Assembly: GCA_964549765.1 (NCBI GenBank)
Contig: CAZJWR010000005.1
Span: forward strand, 51,846-115,845
Length of the DNA: 64,000 bases
Direction of reading: 5' to 3'
Source: CAZJWR01 sp964549765
GTDB lineage: Bacteria; Zixibacteria; MSB-5A5; GN15; JAAZOE01
Part shown: one piece after another, positions 33,723-40,950 of the stretch
How positions within the stretch are numbered: position 1 is the first letter of the stretch
How the letters are laid out: every line of letters begins with the position of its first letter
The notes under the pieces: model-generated
Databases searched by the model: none
What the model was told of the DNA's origin: nothing
The model's input: the letters and a program-made list of their open reading frames with translations, nothing else
Made by a program: the position numbers and the translations under genes

Positions 33723-33743
33723 ATTCTGCCAAATTGGCAGAAT
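33723..33743. promoter_or_regulatory. Perfect inverted repeat upstream of rnr
   Basis: Two 10-base arms, ATTCTGCCAA and TTGGCAGAAT, are separated by one base. The site lies 15 bases upstream of the -35 of the putative rnr promoter and just after the terminator of the HMA operon. The symmetry suggests a dimeric repressor or activator site; no cognate protein is known. Confidence 0.45.
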
Positions 33744-33746
33744 AAG

Positions 33747-33773
33747 AAAGGCCGGCGTTAAGGCCGGCCTTCT
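33747..33773 (-). terminator. Terminator of the sigma/Spy/HMA operon
   Basis: A nine-base-pair stem (AAGGCCGGC and complement) with a short TTAA-type loop, followed leftward by TTTCTT. It starts about 25 bases after the HMA-like gene stop. Confidence 0.75.
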
Positions 33774-33797
33774 ATGAAGCGTTTTTGGCATGATCAG

Positions 33798-34247
33798 CTA
33801 TTTCATGTTTTTGCAGCTTTTCACCGATGCGACCGTCACTTCGAATCCCAACTTGCCAATCACCTTGACGAGATCTTCCTGTTTCACCAGATCCGGGTCA
33901 TAGCAGACGGAAGCGGTGCCGGCTTTGGCGTCGACCGCATACACCTTCACCACGCCCTTTTCGTCGGCGAGAGATTTGGTCATTTTGGCTTCGGAGTCGC
34001 CGTCCGAGAGACCTTTGACGGTCAGAACGACATACTCGCATTTTCCCTTGTAGTCGCAATTGTGTTCGGCATCCATGGGCTGCGCGTCGACCTTTTTTGC
34101 CTCGTCGGCTTTCTGGTGCATTGGGCAGGTTGTCATCGGACAGGTTTTTGCGCAATCCTTTTTTGTTTCCGACCCGGCCAGCGCCGGAGCGACGCTGATC
34201 ATCAGCGCAAACACCAGAGTCAGTACGAAACTCACACCTTGTTTCAC
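33798..34247 (-). CDS. Exported HMA-like (heavy-metal-associated fold) protein
   Basis: A 149-residue exported protein with a GTG start at 34247 and GGAGG four bases upstream. The signal peptide ends near PALAGS. The mature start carries CAKTCPMTTCPMHQK, a Cys/Met/His stretch that could bind Cu or another soft metal. Residues about 70-145 follow the ferredoxin-like HMA pattern (YVVLTVKGLSDGDSEAKMTKSLADEKGVVKVYA in two pieces, then VCYDPDLVKQEDLVKVIGKLGFEVT). The usual CxxC of the HMA loop is absent and replaced by LSDGDS. The metal role is inferred from the fold and neighbours. Confidence 0.8.
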   Translation of the reverse strand: MKQGVSFVLTLVFALMISVAPALAGSETKKDCAKTCPMTTCPMHQKADEAKKVDAQPMDAEHNCDYKGKCEYVVLTVKGLSDGDSEAKMTKSLADEKGVVKVYAVDAKAGTASVCYDPDLVKQEDLVKVIGKLGFEVTVASVKSCKNMK

Positions 34248-34321
34248 GAATCCTCCAGAGCTGATCTGTTTCAGTCATATCCAAGCAGGCGCCTGGCTTG
34301 AATCAAGACTAAATATATGCA

Positions 34322-34966
34322 TTATTTGCCTTTTACGCAACTACCATCTCGTTTTCTTTGCATAGCTCCGTGGCCGAATCCTTGCCCCTGACCAAAGCCC
34401 GACCTCATGCCCATGCCGCATTTGCCGCCGCAGTTCCCGCGGCAATCATCCCATTTCTTGAGCTGATCGGCAGTCAGGACACCGCGCAGGTCGAACTGAT
34501 GGTTGATTCGTTCTTCGGCGATCTGGCCCTTGACGGCATTAACTTCTTTGGCAGCCGCCAGGACCGCGGCTTTGTTCGGAGAATCGGCGCGCATTTCGTG
34601 CTGCATTTTCAATTGCGCCTTCTCCAGAGCCGCCTGGATATCGATCATTTTGTTGCGATGGACAAAATTCAGGTCTTTAATCTTGGTGACCTGATCGTCG
34701 GTCAGTTCCAGGGCCTTGCAGTTGAGCAGATTGCCGTCACCGCGAAATCCCCGGCCCCGGCCCTCCATCATACCCGGCATCATGCCGCCCATATGGCCGC
34801 CCATGTGACCGCCCATCATTCCGGGCATCATGCAGGGGGGATTGTCCGGTCCGGGAGCATCGCCGCCCATCGGCGGAGCCGTCTCCTTGGCGGTTTGAGC
34901 CAACAGCGTCGCCGCCGAACCGATGGCGATGAGCGCGACCACGATGAAAATGATTGTCCGTTTCAT
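34322..34966 (-). CDS. Met/His/Gly-rich Spy/CpxP-like periplasmic protein
   Basis: A 214-residue exported protein. The signal peptide (MKRTIIFIVVALIAIGSAAT) is followed by a Met/His/Gly-rich segment at about 42-70 (CMMPGMMGGHMGGHMGGMM) that could bind Cu, Ni or Zn. Residues 80-165 are helical with two LTxxQ-type motifs (LELTDDQVTKIKDL and GVLTADQLKKW), as in Spy, CpxP and periplasmic heavy-metal sensors. The C terminus is Gly/Cys/Arg-rich (CRGNCGGKCGMGM). AGGAG lies five bases before the ATG. It probably acts as a metal-binding chaperone or sensor. Confidence 0.82.
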   Translation of the reverse strand: MKRTIIFIVVALIAIGSAATLLAQTAKETAPPMGGDAPGPDNPPCMMPGMMGGHMGGHMGGMMPGMMEGRGRGFRGDGNLLNCKALELTDDQVTKIKDLNFVHRNKMIDIQAALEKAQLKMQHEMRADSPNKAAVLAAAKEVNAVKGQIAEERINHQFDLRGVLTADQLKKWDDCRGNCGGKCGMGMRSGFGQGQGFGHGAMQRKRDGSCVKGK

Positions 34967-35023
34967 AGCTACTCCTATCTCCTCTCTGTATGTGTAATGA
35001 ACTATTGTCTTCCGTTAATCTAC

Positions 35024-35533
35024 CTATCGATGACCTTGCCGGAATTCGCGGAGCGATTGCAGAATCTCCCGCTCGAACCGCTCCTGGAATATCACCAGTC
35101 TGGCTAATTGCTTTGTCGTAAGAATCCCGCGACATTCGGTCAGAAAATCCTTTTGCTGTTTCTCCATCTTATTTTTGAGGTCGCTCAGCTTTTGGATACC
35201 TGAATTCAACTCTGCATCCGATGCGTTGCTGTCGACCAGATCGGCCAGCTTATCGACCAGCTCCCGTCGCTGATCCAATGACTCCTTGAAATCCTTGCGA
35301 AAACTCTGGAAGAGCGGGATGAATTTGGCCGACTGCTCCTCAGTCAGGTCGACCGCCTCCAGAAGCTTCAAGAGGCGCAGATTCTCGATATTTTCGGCCA
35401 TCTGCCGCCAGCGATGATGCGGGCCGCCCCCTGGAAAATCGGGCGGCGGGCCACTGTCCGGCTGGGCCATAAGCGATCCCGCCATAAGCATGGCTGCCGT
35501 CACTGCCGCCGACATGATTCTGATTGCTCGCAT
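35024..35533 (-). CDS. Spy/CpxP-like periplasmic protein
   Basis: A 169-residue exported protein. The signal peptide ends near GSLMAQ, followed by a Pro/Gly-rich stretch with HHR. The rest is helical: LRLLKLLEAVDLTEEQSAKF with the first LTxxQ-like motif, a charged coiled coil (RRELVDKLADLVD) and GILTTKQLARLVIFQERFER with the second. This is the zinc-resistance-associated/Spy pattern. It begins two bases after the anti-sigma stop. It could sense periplasmic stress and act on the anti-sigma factor, as CnrX does on CnrY; this is an analogy. Confidence 0.82.
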   Translation of the reverse strand: MRAIRIMSAAVTAAMLMAGSLMAQPDSGPPPDFPGGGPHHRWRQMAENIENLRLLKLLEAVDLTEEQSAKFIPLFQSFRKDFKESLDQRRELVDKLADLVDSNASDAELNSGIQKLSDLKNKMEKQQKDFLTECRGILTTKQLARLVIFQERFEREILQSLREFRQGHR

Positions 35534-35535
35534 GG

Positions 35536-36117
35536 CTACATCTCCATCGAATAATTTTTCATCAGCCAGTTGATTTCCTCGGACGTGGCCGATTCCAAAA
35601 TATCCTCAGCCTGGGTTGGGTCGACCTGATCGGTCAGGTAGTTTACCGCCTGCTGATCGACCATCGACGGAAGCAAATCCCCGTTGCCGTTAACAAAGAG
35701 CGGCGCCAAATCCTGGACGCTGGTACCGGTCAATTCGAAATCGTCGATATTGTATATCGGATAAGACGTATCGACCGAATTGGTTCGAAACGATACCGTT
35801 ACGATCAGGATCATGGCGGCGACCGCCGTCGCGATCCGAATGATCGAGAAGAGGTTCTTTTTCCGTCTGCTTCGCCTGTCGGGAATCGCCATGGTACGCA
35901 TGGCCGTATCGAGAGCGGCTTCCACCCCGGCGGATTCGATAGCCGTCATGGATATATCCGCAAGCGGCGTCAATTCCGCCGACAGCGCCGCCAGTTCTCC
36001 GGCATACGCTCGGCAATCGGCGCACTGATCCAGATGCGCCGCAATTTCACTGGTCGCCTCGATCCCAGTCACAGTGAAATTATCCGTCAACCAACTTTTT
36101 ACCTGTTCGCAATTCAT
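35536..36117 (-). CDS. Zinc-finger anti-sigma factor
   Basis: A 193-residue membrane protein. The N-terminal domain has Cys3 and the ZAS motif HLDQCADC (about 28-35). One membrane span is at about 90-109 (IIRIATAVAAMILIVTVSF), followed by an approximately 85-residue acidic periplasmic part. The start overlaps the sigma-factor stop by four bases (ATGA), a typical coupled pair. It is followed by two Spy-like genes, which may supply the periplasmic sensing step. Confidence 0.9.
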   Translation of the reverse strand: MNCEQVKSWLTDNFTVTGIEATSEIAAHLDQCADCRAYAGELAALSAELTPLADISMTAIESAGVEAALDTAMRTMAIPDRRSRRKKNLFSIIRIATAVAAMILIVTVSFRTNSVDTSYPIYNIDDFELTGTSVQDLAPLFVNGNGDLLPSMVDQQAVNYLTDQVDPTQAEDILESATSEEINWLMKNYSMEM

Positions 36118-36647
36118 AGCCCACTCAACCGGCTTTGTAATTTCTTGAGCGCCTCGGCGAAATTAGTCTTGGCCGCCGAGATGGATACCCCTTGAACCCG
36201 CGCGATTTCGACGAATTTCATCTGCTCGAAATACCGGAGGGTAAACGTCAGCCGCTGTTTGTACGGTAGTATCGTGATCGCTTCCGCGAGAAGTCTCTGC
36301 TGTTCCCGCTTTTCGAGATTATAATCCGGACGGTCGGCGTTGGAAGGCTGATCATAGCCTTCGGCCAACGGCACTTCCCATCCGGAGCGCTTAAGGAAAT
36401 TCTTGGTCTTATTGGCGGCGATCTGAAACAGCCAGGTGGAGAATGGGGAGTCTCCCCGGAAACCATCGAGGTGCTGAAAGGCCGCCAGGAATGTCTCCTG
36501 GGTCAGGTCGAGGGCGGTGTCTCTGTTGGCTGTCATTCGCATAATAAATCCGAAGATCCGGTTTTGATACTGCCGAACCAGCGTCGCGAAACTCTCTTTG
36601 TCGCCACGAAGGGCGCTTTGGATACGTTGCTGCTCGTCCGGCGCCAT
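36114..36647 (-). CDS. ECF RNA polymerase sigma factor
   Basis: A 177-residue group 4 sigma factor. Region 2 includes FATLVRQYQNRIFGFIMRM, DLTQETFLAAFQHLDGF and PFSTWLFQIAANKTKNFLK. Region 4 includes LPYKQRLTFTLRYFEQMKFVE and SISAAKTNFAEALKKLQ. It is the first gene of a five-gene operon with an anti-sigma factor, two Spy-like proteins and an HMA-like protein. Its ribosome binding site is weak. An inverted repeat TTGGTT-TGAC-AACCAA (36669-36684) lies 22 bases upstream and may be a control site. Confidence 0.93.
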   Translation of the reverse strand: MAPDEQQRIQSALRGDKESFATLVRQYQNRIFGFIMRMTANRDTALDLTQETFLAAFQHLDGFRGDSPFSTWLFQIAANKTKNFLKRSGWEVPLAEGYDQPSNADRPDYNLEKREQQRLLAEAITILPYKQRLTFTLRYFEQMKFVEIARVQGVSISAAKTNFAEALKKLQSRLSGL

Positions 36648-36841
36648 CTATACATATTCTCGTTTCTATTGGTTTGACAACCAAGCCTGCAAAAAGACCA
36701 ACAAAATTCCAATTAAAGCCGGATCGGCATAAAAGGCAAGGGACTTATGCGGTTAGGATTCTGGAAATTGGTTTTTGCCCGCGATCTCAGTCGCCGAACT
36801 GACCGATACTGCCGCCGCTACCCCCAGCGACCGCTCTTAAA

Positions 36842-39115
36842 TCAGGGACAGCACAGGGCCGGGCCGCCCTGGAATATATAATTTATCAAATAGACGGCGT
36901 CGGCAATATTGATTGCCCGGTCACAATTGGCGTCGCCAGCATCGAGTATGGCAGGCGGCGGCCCGCCTTTGAAGATATAATTGATGATAAAAACGGCGTC
37001 GGCCACGTTGATGGAATTATCATTGGCGGCGTTGCCGCAGATATATCCGACCGCCATATCATAGTGCTGGAAATCGGACAGGCCAGGTAAGCCGGCATCG
37101 GACACGCCGACCGTGAAATGATAGTCGCCGACTTCGGCGGGAATCCCTGACATTTTGCCCTCGGCGTCCAACACGATACCGTCCGGCATCGCCCCGGAAG
37201 TAATTGACCACGTATAGGGCGCGGTTCCGCCGGCGGCGCCCAAAACCATATCATATTCCATTCCCGCGGTGCCATCGGGAATCGTTAAAGGTGAAATGGC
37301 GACAGTCGCAACGGACATCCCTCTGGTCTCGGCGCGAATGAGGAAATTATAATCGGTTCCGTAATATTCCGACAGCGTCTTCCATTGCCCGTCATCATAA
37401 AGACCGCTGCGGTTCTGCGGCATCTCCCCGCCGTTGTCCATGTATATCCACAGGGTTTCCGGCGGAGCCGGATTGGTATCTATCAATGAGAATCCGACAT
37501 GGAAATCCTGTCCGGCCGCGACGGTAATATTCCGATCGGAAACATCGATCAGGCGCAATTCGCCGTCGGGGATATCAATCGAATCGATTGCGGTCGTCGG
37601 ATACGTACCGTCGCTTTCCCAGATATATATCCGCACCGGAACGTCTGGAAATTGCCCGGTGACACTGACCGTGCTCACGTGCACGGTTCGGCGTGGGTGA
37701 ATCGGACATTAAGAAAATCTGCTCCGGACGGCAACAGAGGAGTCATATATGATGCGGAACCCGCGTCGTACTGGAGGATTTCGCTATTGGGCCGACTCTG
37801 GATGGTCAGAGTGGGATCGCCTTGGAAGTTCATGCCGTAAAACCAGGTCACCTCGCCGTCGTCAAATCCTCCCTCGGCCCGGGCAGCGAACCATTCCAGA
37901 AACGACCGGCCGATCGATTTCCCCTCACCCAGCGGCCGATAGTAATCATCGAATTCCAGCATCGAACCCGTCTTGGCGCTCCCCACCGCGGCCAGTCCGT
38001 GATTCCGCCCGAAAATATACCATCCGGAACAATAATCCGTTTCGACATAGCGGGCGTTGGAGCAGGCGAAAAGATTATAGAAATGCGCCGTCGGTTCGAT
38101 GGACGCGATCGTCGAAACATATGTCCAGGTCCAATTATCGGCCGGGTCTTTGAAGCCATGTCCGCCCGGCCATGAATGGACGCATACCAAAGTCGATTCG
38201 AAATCGGCGGGCAGCCGGCTTTCATAATCGGGCGCCCGCGTGATCCACCGGTCGTACTCCTGCGTTCTTGTAGAAAAGGCTTCGCCGACGTTCATCGACC
38301 ATTCCCCCCCATGGTTCCCAGTCGTCATCGATATACACCAAGGCCCGGTTTTGATTCGGCATGAGGCCGCACCGGTAGCGATGATCTTTTGCGAAATACG
38401 CCTGCAGCAAACCCACCTCGGTGGCGCTATTCAACGTCATGGGCGATGTCACCAGCCGTCCGACAAACACTTCGGGCGAAACATTCCCGGTATGACTGTC
38501 ATACATCCCGTCGCCGTCGGCGTCGCCGAATTGCCCATTCATGTCCATGTAGAAAAGATCGATGGGAAGCTGTTCGCCCTCGGCCTCGATCTCATACCAT
38601 GGCACAGGCAGGTCGCCGACCAGCAGGCAGCCGGTCATCCCCTCGGTATATCTGGTTTGAAGGAATGCTCGGAAATCGGCGGGCGTCCCCCCGGTCGACG
38701 TGAATAATTCGATGGCGTACCCCTCCCCTATCAAATCAAGGCAATACAAGTCCAGAGCGGATTTCAGGGTGTCGTACAGCGATTCTTCCACAATAATAGA
38801 AATCTTATCGCCATTGGCACGGCTTTTATCCGCAAAAGCAGACATGACAGGAGCGACTGCGAGGCTTCCCCGAATACCGTGTTGCGCGTACCATTCGGCG
38901 TACGTAATCGGCTGCGATCCATCGGGCGCGGCCCAACGTGTGATTTGGATATTTTCCATGGCCGTATAATCGGCGGATTTGTCGATTGGCGTCGGCGACG
39001 GAGTATTATTCGCAAGAACCGACCGACTATACAAACCGAATATGATAGCGGATAAGAGGATATAGAATACGAGGTGATGTGAGGCCAAACGTAGGCGCCG
39101 GAGATGATCGGGCAT
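36842..39115 (-). pseudogene. Gingipain-like C25 cysteine protease with dockerin, broken by two frameshifts
   Basis: Three consecutive frames encode one protein. Frame 1 (39115-38222) gives a signal peptide and the first catalytic subdomain (YAIELFTSTGGTPADFRAFL, CLLVGDLPVPWYEIE, PEVFVGRLVTSP). Frame 2 (38328-37675) gives the catalytic core, with His in SWPGGHGF and Cys in YNLFACSNARYV, then GDPTLTI. Frame 3 (37684-36842) gives a beta domain, a putative-Ig segment (IPDGTAGMEYDMVLGAAGG) and two dockerin repeats (INVADAVFIINYIFKGGPPP and similar) ending ALCCP. The first break fits one extra G in a seven-G run (plus-strand C run, 38304-38310). The second, near 37680, fits one missing base. Genuine decay, phase variation or assembly error are all possible. 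Confidence 0.82.
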
Positions 39116-39147
39116 GCTCTATCCTGCAGCTAACCGTTTCATTCGCT

Positions 39148-39177
39148 CCAATATGCCTGATTTTGCGAAATTGTCAA
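39148..39177 (-). promoter_or_regulatory. Promoter candidate for the C25 protease gene
   Basis: Reading leftward, TTGACA (39177-39172), 18 bases, then TATTGG (39153-39148). The leader to the ATG at 39115 would be about 25 bases, with AGGA before the start. This suggests the protease has its own promoter, separate from the peptide gene upstream. Confidence 0.4.
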
Positions 39178-39243
39178 CCGAATAGCTCGTAACGGGAGAT
39201 TAGCGATGGCCTAAGTGGTCGAAGGTAGCTACAATTCAGCGGA

Positions 39244-39259
39244 GCGGACCGAAGTCCGC
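39244..39259 (-). other. C(UUCG)G tetraloop hairpin after the small peptide gene
   Basis: Read leftward the RNA is GCGGAC-UUCG-GUCCGC, a six-base-pair stem with the exceptionally stable UUCG loop closed by C-G. It begins 25 bases after the stop of the 34-codon peptide gene. No T run follows, so it may be an RNA-stability or pause element rather than a classic terminator. Confidence 0.55.
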
Positions 39260-39284
39260 CCCATGGGTCAGTTCCACGTCTCTA

Positions 39285-39389
39285 CTAATAGGGCACCCCG
39301 TAACACGGCTTGATTCCGCAATACTGCAGGCACTTCCTCGGGCACCGACCGGCCGACGTAATCGCGTTGGGTTCAACCAAGTACGTCAT
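39285..39389 (-). CDS. Cysteine-rich 34-residue peptide, candidate modified-peptide precursor
   Basis: This gene is too short for normal gene calling. The ATG at 39389 is preceded by AAGGAGGTGGATCA (39403-39390), nearly the full complement of the 16S 3' end. The 34-codon product starts MTYLVEPNAITSAGR and ends CPRKCLQYCGIKPCYGVPY, then TAG. Four Cys lie at 16, 20, 24 and 29 (C-x3-C-x3-C-x4-C), all in the C-terminal half, after a leader-like Cys-free part. The layout resembles leader/core precursors of ribosomally made modified peptides, including CXXX-repeat targets of radical-SAM maturases. No maturase or transporter is in this window. A small metal-binding peptide or toxin is an alternative. 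A CCAAC/GTTGG hairpin sits just upstream of the ribosome binding site. Confidence 0.6.
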   Translation of the reverse strand: MTYLVEPNAITSAGRCPRKCLQYCGIKPCYGVPY

Positions 39390-39744
39390 TGATCCACCTC
39401 CTTTCCCAACGTCTTGTTGGTTGGTTATAGTCCGGCGCAGAGGCCACACCGGCGAAATCGAAATGGATTATCAAATCATGGCGTATAAACTTTTTTGCTT
39501 CCTTTTATGTGACCGCAATAATCGATACCTAAGCAGGTAAACTTATAAGTTTGCCTTAGCGAAGTGGAATAATAATCATTCCCAATTTTGTATGCAATAG
39601 GAATTTCGCGTATAATCATGGAGTCGAGAATATGGCCGAATCCACAATTCCGGAGATCTCTTTGCCGACATTGGGGCGCCTACAATCAAACACCACCGAT
39701 GCAGGGAAATCCAAAAGGGGAAAATCGAATGATCTATTTCCGGC
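39390..39744. other. Intergenic region between the peptide gene and mreB
   Basis: The 355 bases are AT-rich compared with the coding flanks. They hold the peptide ribosome binding site, a 14-base perfect palindrome AAACTTATAAGTTT (39539-39552), and leftward-reading promoter-like sequences (TTGCAT, 17 bases, TATTAT). A plus-strand 76-codon frame at 39310 has no ribosome binding site and runs antisense through the peptide gene; it is not credited. Confidence 0.5.
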
Positions 39745-40773
39745 TCAATCCCGGCGGGCGCGGATGAGGACCTTGCCGTACTGGGTCATGTCCTCGAGCA
39801 CCTTACCGGTGCCGCGCACGACGCAGGTCAACGGGTCCTCGGCGGCGTACACGGGCAGATTGGTCTCCTCGCGGAGCCGCTTGTCGAGCCCGCGCAGAAG
39901 CGCCCCGCCCCCCGTGAGCACGATGCCGCGCTCGAGAATATCCGAGGCCAGTTCCGGCGGCGTCTGCTCCAATGACTGCCGCACCGCCTCGACAATCGAT
40001 TCGATCGGTTCGGACAACGCCTCGCGAAGCTGCACCGACGAAAGCGTGATGCTCTTGGGGACGCCGGCGATCAGATCGCGGCCTTTGACTTCCTGCGACA
40101 GTTCTTGTTCCAACTGATAGGCCGATCCGATTTTTATCTTGAGTTCCTCGGCGGTCAGTTCGCCGATGAGGAGGTTGTAATTTTTGCGGAGGTACATGAT
40201 TATGGCTTCGTTCATCTCATCACCCGCGATGCGAATCGACGTGTTGCTGACGATGCCGTTGAGGGCAATCACGGCGATTTCAGAGGTGCCGCCGCCGACG
40301 TCGATAATCATCGTGCCCGACGGCTGATTGACCGGCAGACCTACGCCGATAGCCGCCGCCATCGGTTCCTGAATCAAATATACTTCACGGGCGCCGGCGT
40401 TTTCGGCCGAATCACGCACTGCCCGTTTTTCGACTTCGGTGATACCCGACGGCACGCTAATGACGATACGCGGCTTCATGAGGTATTTATGCCGCACGAC
40501 CCGCTTGATAAAATCGGCCAATAATTTTTCGGTGATTTCAAAATCGGCAATGACGCCGTCGCGCAGCGGCCGAATGGCGACGATCTCGCCGGGGGTGCGC
40601 CCCAGCATTTCCTTGGCCGCCGATCCGATGGCCACCACCTTGCCCGACACCCGCTCGATCGCGACCACCGACGGTTCGTTGAGCACGATGCCCTGGCCGC
40701 GCACAAACACCAACGTATTGGCTGTCCCGAGATCGATGCCGATATCATTGGAGATCAGGTCGAAAAAGCCCAA
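39745..40773 (-). CDS. mreB: Rod shape-determining protein MreB
   Basis: Actin homologue that directs lateral cell-wall synthesis. The TTG at 40773 is chosen because GGAGG lies five bases upstream and the protein then begins MGFFDLISNDIGIDLGTANT, the usual MreB start; an upstream ATG at 40821 would add 16 residues. The 342-residue product has the phosphate-1 loop IDLGTANTLVFV, TEVEKRAVRDSAENAGAREV, the phosphate-2 loop IIDVGGGTSEIAV and the adenosine motif GIVLTGGGALLRGLD. mreC and mreD are not adjacent, unlike in many bacteria. It presumably partners with the RodZ-like protein at 1310-2305. Confidence 0.97.
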   Translation of the reverse strand: MGFFDLISNDIGIDLGTANTLVFVRGQGIVLNEPSVVAIERVSGKVVAIGSAAKEMLGRTPGEIVAIRPLRDGVIADFEITEKLLADFIKRVVRHKYLMKPRIVISVPSGITEVEKRAVRDSAENAGAREVYLIQEPMAAAIGVGLPVNQPSGTMIIDVGGGTSEIAVIALNGIVSNTSIRIAGDEMNEAIIMYLRKNYNLLIGELTAEELKIKIGSAYQLEQELSQEVKGRDLIAGVPKSITLSSVQLREALSEPIESIVEAVRQSLEQTPPELASDILERGIVLTGGGALLRGLDKRLREETNLPVYAAEDPLTCVVRGTGKVLEDMTQYGKVLIRARRD

Positions 40774-40823
40774 ACGTTCCTCCGATCTATGACCCGCATG
40801 CCATATCCATGTAACTGTCAAAT

Positions 40824-40852
40824 ATTATCGGCAGATTTTCGCAAAGCAACAA
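40824..40852 (-). promoter_or_regulatory. Promoter candidate for mreB
   Basis: Reading leftward, TTGTTG (40852-40847), 17 bases, then GATAAT (40829-40824; five of six). The leader to the TTG start would be about 45 bases. Confidence 0.4.
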
Positions 40853-40902
40853 AAAATTCTTGCCGATCCGGCAAATCATTTGATTCCCGCCTTCGCATAT
40901 TA

Positions 40903-40929
40903 AAAAAGGCGGGTGCGAGACCCGCCTTT
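40903..40929 (-). terminator. Terminator of maeB
   Basis: A 10-base-pair stem (AAAGGCGGGT and complement) with a five-base loop, followed leftward by a TTTTTT run. It lies about 20 bases beyond the maeB stop. Confidence 0.85.
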
Positions 40930-40950
40930 GCAGAATTGTCGCGTACGACT

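Noticed and set aside
39204..39290. tRNA-Ser/Leu-like D-arm (TGGCCTAAGTGGTCGAAGG)
   Set aside because: No acceptor stem, anticodon stem or TpsiC arm can be formed around it; probably chance or a very old remnant.
39310..39540. 76-codon plus-strand frame across the peptide gene
   Set aside because: No ribosome binding site and mixed composition; the minus-strand peptide has a near-perfect one.
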